A stretch of 64,000 nucleotides of DNA from Pseudomaricurvus sp965656525 (GTDB lineage: Bacteria > Pseudomonadota > Gammaproteobacteria > Pseudomonadales > Cellvibrionaceae), in assembly GCA_965656525.1 (NCBI GenBank), contig CBFHKY010000017.1, forward strand, positions 8,997 through 72,996, written 5' to 3'. The position numbers and the translations under genes were made by a program. The notes beneath the pieces were generated by a model. That model was not told the origin of the DNA and searched no databases. It saw only the letters and a program-made list of their open reading frames with translations. Numbering within the stretch: the stretch's first letter is position 1; every line of letters starts with the position of its first letter. This document shows positions 62,121-64,000 of this stretch, one piece after another.

Positions 62121-63161
62121 TTACAGTTTGCCGTCTTCAGCCATTTGCATGTAAGTGGGGTCGAAGCGAAATTGGACATTACTGCTATCACCGAAAGTGC
62201 CCGCAGGCATTTCAATACCGATGAATCCAGCATCCGGTGCACCATCCCCCAACAAACCGTGCTCAAAAGAAAATTCAGCAACGTGTTCCATGGTTTTCAA
62301 CAAGGCTTCGCTGTTAGTAAGCTCTAGCGCAGACGCAGGGGAATAAAACATTTCAGTGCTCGCTAGCTGAGACTCATAACCCGCCAAATCGGTGCCAGAA
62401 GCTTCGGCCATATAGGTTTTGGCTTCGGTAGCTGCAGCATTGTCGCCGCTCATGATAGACATGATTTCATACCAAGCGCCCACCAATGCCTTACCCAGTT
62501 TAGGGTTTGCTTTAAGTGTGTCGGTATTCACTACCAGCAGGTCGATAATCTCACCAGGAATTTGTGAAGAATCAAATACCTTATGGCTATCCGGCATGGA
62601 TTCGATTTCGCTCAGCAGTGGATTCCAAGTCGCAACAGCCGTCACATCATCGGTGCCATAAATCGCCACCATATCAGCGTCAGAAGTGTTGACCACCGTT
62701 AAGTCTCTTTCGCTTAGACCAACACCATCCAGACCGCGCGCCAGTAAGTAATGAGAGACACTGAGTTCAACTAGGTTGACACTTTGACCTTTGATATCAG
62801 CCAATGACTTTTTGCCTTTCAAGACAACGCCATCATTACCGTTAGAAAAATCACCCACGACCAACGCAGTACTATCCACACCACCGGCCGCAGGAATTGT
62901 CAGGGCATCCATATTGGTCATAGTGCAAGCATCAAACTCGCCAGCACTGTATTGATTGATGGATTCGATGTAATCGTTGATTTGTACAACATCAATGTCG
63001 ATGCCGTATTTATCGCCCCACTTTTCAACGATGCCAGCTTGGTCGCCATAAGCCCAAGGCATCCAGCCCACGTAAATAGACCAGCAAACTTTGAAACTGT
63101 CGGCGGCGTGAGTAAAAGAAGATAAAGACAGAGTGAGAAATAAAGGTAGGATTCGTTTCAT
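62121..63161 (-). CDS. ABC transporter substrate-binding protein, probable guanidine importer
   Basis: A 346-residue periplasmic protein with a signal peptide (cleavage after SSFTHA) and a NitT/Tau-type fold beginning FKVCWSIYVGWMPWAYGDQAGIVEKW. Its family is usually annotated as a putative urea ABC-transporter component in operons with urea/guanidine carboxylase. GAGGGG precedes the ATG. It is the first gene of the operon, downstream of the guanidine-I riboswitch, so guanidine is the likely substrate (inference). After it there are 161 non-coding bases before the permease gene. Confidence 0.88.
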   Translation of the reverse strand: MKRILPLFLTLSLSSFTHAADSFKVCWSIYVGWMPWAYGDQAGIVEKWGDKYGIDIDVVQINDYIESINQYSAGEFDACTMTNMDALTIPAAGGVDSTALVVGDFSNGNDGVVLKGKKSLADIKGQSVNLVELSVSHYLLARGLDGVGLSERDLTVVNTSDADMVAIYGTDDVTAVATWNPLLSEIESMPDSHKVFDSSQIPGEIIDLLVVNTDTLKANPKLGKALVGAWYEIMSIMSGDNAAATEAKTYMAEASGTDLAGYESQLASTEMFYSPASALELTNSEALLKTMEHVAEFSFEHGLLGDGAPDAGFIGIEMPAGTFGDSSNVQFRFDPTYMQMAEDGKL

Positions 63162-63194
63162 AGTTGCCCCTCAATAGAGTTCTGCAAAAGTTGG

Positions 63195-63376
63195 TGTTAC
63201 ACGGAGTACCCTCAGCACGCAGGCCAAGCAAGTCTCCCGGGCTTTTGTCCCGCCGTGTAACCCATACCTTCCATTGAAAGGGGTAGGTCGATCGCTCTCG
63301 GACCAGACATCAAAGCTCAATTTACCTGTCGTTTCACCGGGTGAGGGTGAAGAGCTTGATCGGAACCCTAGCGTTC
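63195..63376 (-). promoter_or_regulatory. Guanidine-I (ykkC) riboswitch
   Basis: Read on the minus strand, the conserved guanidine-I elements occur in order: CTAGGGTTCCG (63371-63361), CTGGTCCGAGAG (63306-63295) and ACGGCGGGACAAAAGCCCGG followed by GAGA (about 63258-63235). This matches the ykkC/guanidine-I aptamer core. The expression platform is suggested by a 9-base complement: GTTACACGG (in the aptamer 3' part, 63261-63253) can pair with CCGTGTAAC (63204-63196). Guanidine binding should free the downstream sequence and switch the operon on. It lies 34 bases upstream of the binding-protein gene. Confidence 0.93.
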
Positions 63377-63432
63377 TATTGAAAACCGAATTGTATGTCC
63401 TGTATGACAAGGGTACGGACACTTTCGAATAA

Positions 63433-63448
63433 AGCAAATGTAATGCCA
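63433..63448 (-). promoter_or_regulatory. Sigma-54 promoter of the guanidine operon
   Basis: On the minus strand TGGCATtacatTTGCT is a full match to the sigma-54 consensus TGGCAY-N5-TTGCW, with correct GG-N10-GC spacing. Its start site would fall near 63422, about 48 bases upstream of the riboswitch core. An NtrC-like half-site TGGTGCA lies about 65 bases farther upstream (63517-63511). Sigma-54 promoters need an enhancer-binding activator; NtrC under nitrogen starvation is the natural candidate. Confidence 0.7.
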
Positions 63449-63457
63449 ATTTATTTT

Positions 63458-63472
63458 GGCGTTACAAACGCC
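63458..63472. repeat. Inverted repeat GGCGTT-ACA-AACGCC next to the sigma-54 promoter
   Basis: A perfect 6-bp inverted repeat with a 3-base spacer, 9 bases upstream of the -24 element, with a related half-site GGCGTTA at 63481. It could be an operator for an unknown regulator, or a hairpin at the 3' end of the neighbouring moeB message. Confidence 0.4.
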
Positions 63473-63550
63473 ATTTAATGGGCGTTAACATCGTATTTCA
63501 CAACACCTCCTGCACCATACTTAAACATTAGCATGGTCAGCGCACCAATC

Positions 63551-64000
63551 TCAGACAGCGCTGCACACAGGACACGACGCGTCTTGACGTAAATTCAACC
63601 GCCGCCACTGCCCCACTAAACCGTCAAAGATCATGAGTTTGCCAGTTAAGCTCTCACCTACACCGCTCAATACTTTCATCGCTTCCAATGCTTGCATCGA
63701 ACCTACAATACCGACTATGGGTGACAGTACTCCGCTTTCAGAGCAACTCAGCTGCTCATCGTTGTCGTTTGTATACAGACAGCGATAACAAGGGGCGTTC
63801 GATGTGCGGCTATCAAACACCGCCACTTGCCCTTCAAAACGAATCGCCGCCCCAGATACCAGAGGTTTTTGCCAAGCGATACAATAGCGGTTCAATTCAT
63901 GGCGAGTACGAAAGTTATCGCTGCAATCAACAACCAAATCCACTTGCTGAACTTGGCTGCTTAACGCGCTCCCCTCCAAACGTTCGGGGATAGCATGAAC
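63551..64000 (-). CDS. moeB: Molybdopterin-synthase adenylyltransferase MoeB/ThiF family, C-terminal part
   Basis: The frame is open to the right edge of the window, so the start is missing. The visible 149 codons carry VVDCSDNFRTRHELNRYCI, KPLVSGAAIRFEGQVAVFD, CYRCLY ... CSESGVLSPIVGIVGSMQA and CPVCSAV, i.e. the two zinc-binding CxxC pairs and the adenylation-domain C-terminus of MoeB/ThiF. The E. coli MoeB order of motifs fits best; ThiF or a general E1-like enzyme remain possible. The gene is leftward, upstream of the guanidine operon, and separated from it by the sigma-54 promoter region. Confidence 0.88.
   Translation of the reverse strand, partial: VHAIPERLEGSALSSQVQQVDLVVDCSDNFRTRHELNRYCIAWQKPLVSGAAIRFEGQVAVFDSRTSNAPCYRCLYTNDNDEQLSCSESGVLSPIVGIVGSMQALEAMKVLSGVGESLTGKLMIFDGLVGQWRRLNLRQDASCPVCSAV

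Noticed and set aside
53320..63161. Plain urea-utilisation operon
   Set aside because: The guanidine-I riboswitch, the DUF1989 pair and the NitT/Tau importer fit guanidine better; there is no urease or Urt-type urea transporter.
63171..63449. Open frame of 92 codons on the minus strand
   Set aside because: It is entirely within the guanidine-I riboswitch and promoter region; the sequence constraint is RNA structure, not coding.

Overview
The window comes from a Gram-negative gammaproteobacterium, most likely a marine or aquatic relative of Pseudomonas or the Oceanospirillales. The main evidence is the gene order argG-motY-pyrC-rnt-peroxiredoxin-bfd, which is the order known from Pseudomonas, together with a cbb3 oxidase locus, a DapD of the ~344-residue Pseudomonas type, a MotY-type flagellar protein and TonB-dependent receptors. 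I cannot name the genus from the sequence alone. I see no insertion sequences, phage genes, CRISPR arrays, tRNA or rRNA genes; the window looks like ordinary chromosome.

Layout. 0-8 kb: the start of a TonB-dependent receptor behind a cobalamin riboswitch, two PilZ proteins, a MAPEG protein, exonuclease I, a RegB/RegA redox two-component pair, a glycerate-kinase-like protein and a deacylase. 8-16 kb: a nitrogen block read leftwards, made of a nitrate ABC transporter (nrtA-nrtB-ATPase) with a porin as its last gene, then a NIT-domain nitrate sensor protein, a chemoreceptor and an ANTAR regulator. 16-24 kb: rimI, a HolD-like gene, leuA with a possible leader peptide and attenuator, a Tat-type M15 peptidase, a SulP transporter, an orphan ParA and a cyclic-nucleotide-binding protein. 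24-34 kb: the complete cbb3 cytochrome oxidase locus (ccoNOQP, ccoG, ccoH, ccoI, ccoS and a TauE/SafE-like membrane protein) with an FNR/ANR box. 34-45 kb: argG, motY, pyrC, rnt, peroxiredoxin, bfd, an aminotransferase, an unrecognised protein and the lysine/diaminopimelate genes dapD and dapE. 45-53 kb: a likely signalling operon (TonB-dependent receptor, YfiR-like protein, GGDEF-EAL enzyme) and a DUF898/M48 pair. 53-63.5 kb: a guanidine-degradation operon. The window ends inside moeB.

The strongest story is nitrogen scavenging. The operon at 53-63 kb would usually be labelled urea carboxylase/allophanate hydrolase. Its leader carries the conserved elements of the guanidine-I (ykkC) riboswitch, and just upstream is a consensus sigma-54 promoter (TGGCAT-N5-TTGCT). 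This points to guanidine carboxylase, carboxyguanidine deiminase subunits, allophanate hydrolase and a dedicated NitT/Tau-type importer, under joint control by nitrogen starvation and free guanidine. One-mismatch sigma-54 sites also lie upstream of the nitrate transporter operon and of the ANTAR/chemoreceptor/NIT block, so three nitrogen loci may share one regulator.

Two further modules merit attention. In the first, a membrane NIT-domain protein is translationally coupled to a chemoreceptor that has almost no periplasmic domain, beside an ANTAR protein whose receiver lacks the phospho-accepting aspartate. In the second, a YfiR-like protein and a membrane GGDEF-EAL enzyme are joined to a TonB-dependent receptor instead of the usual YfiB lipoprotein.
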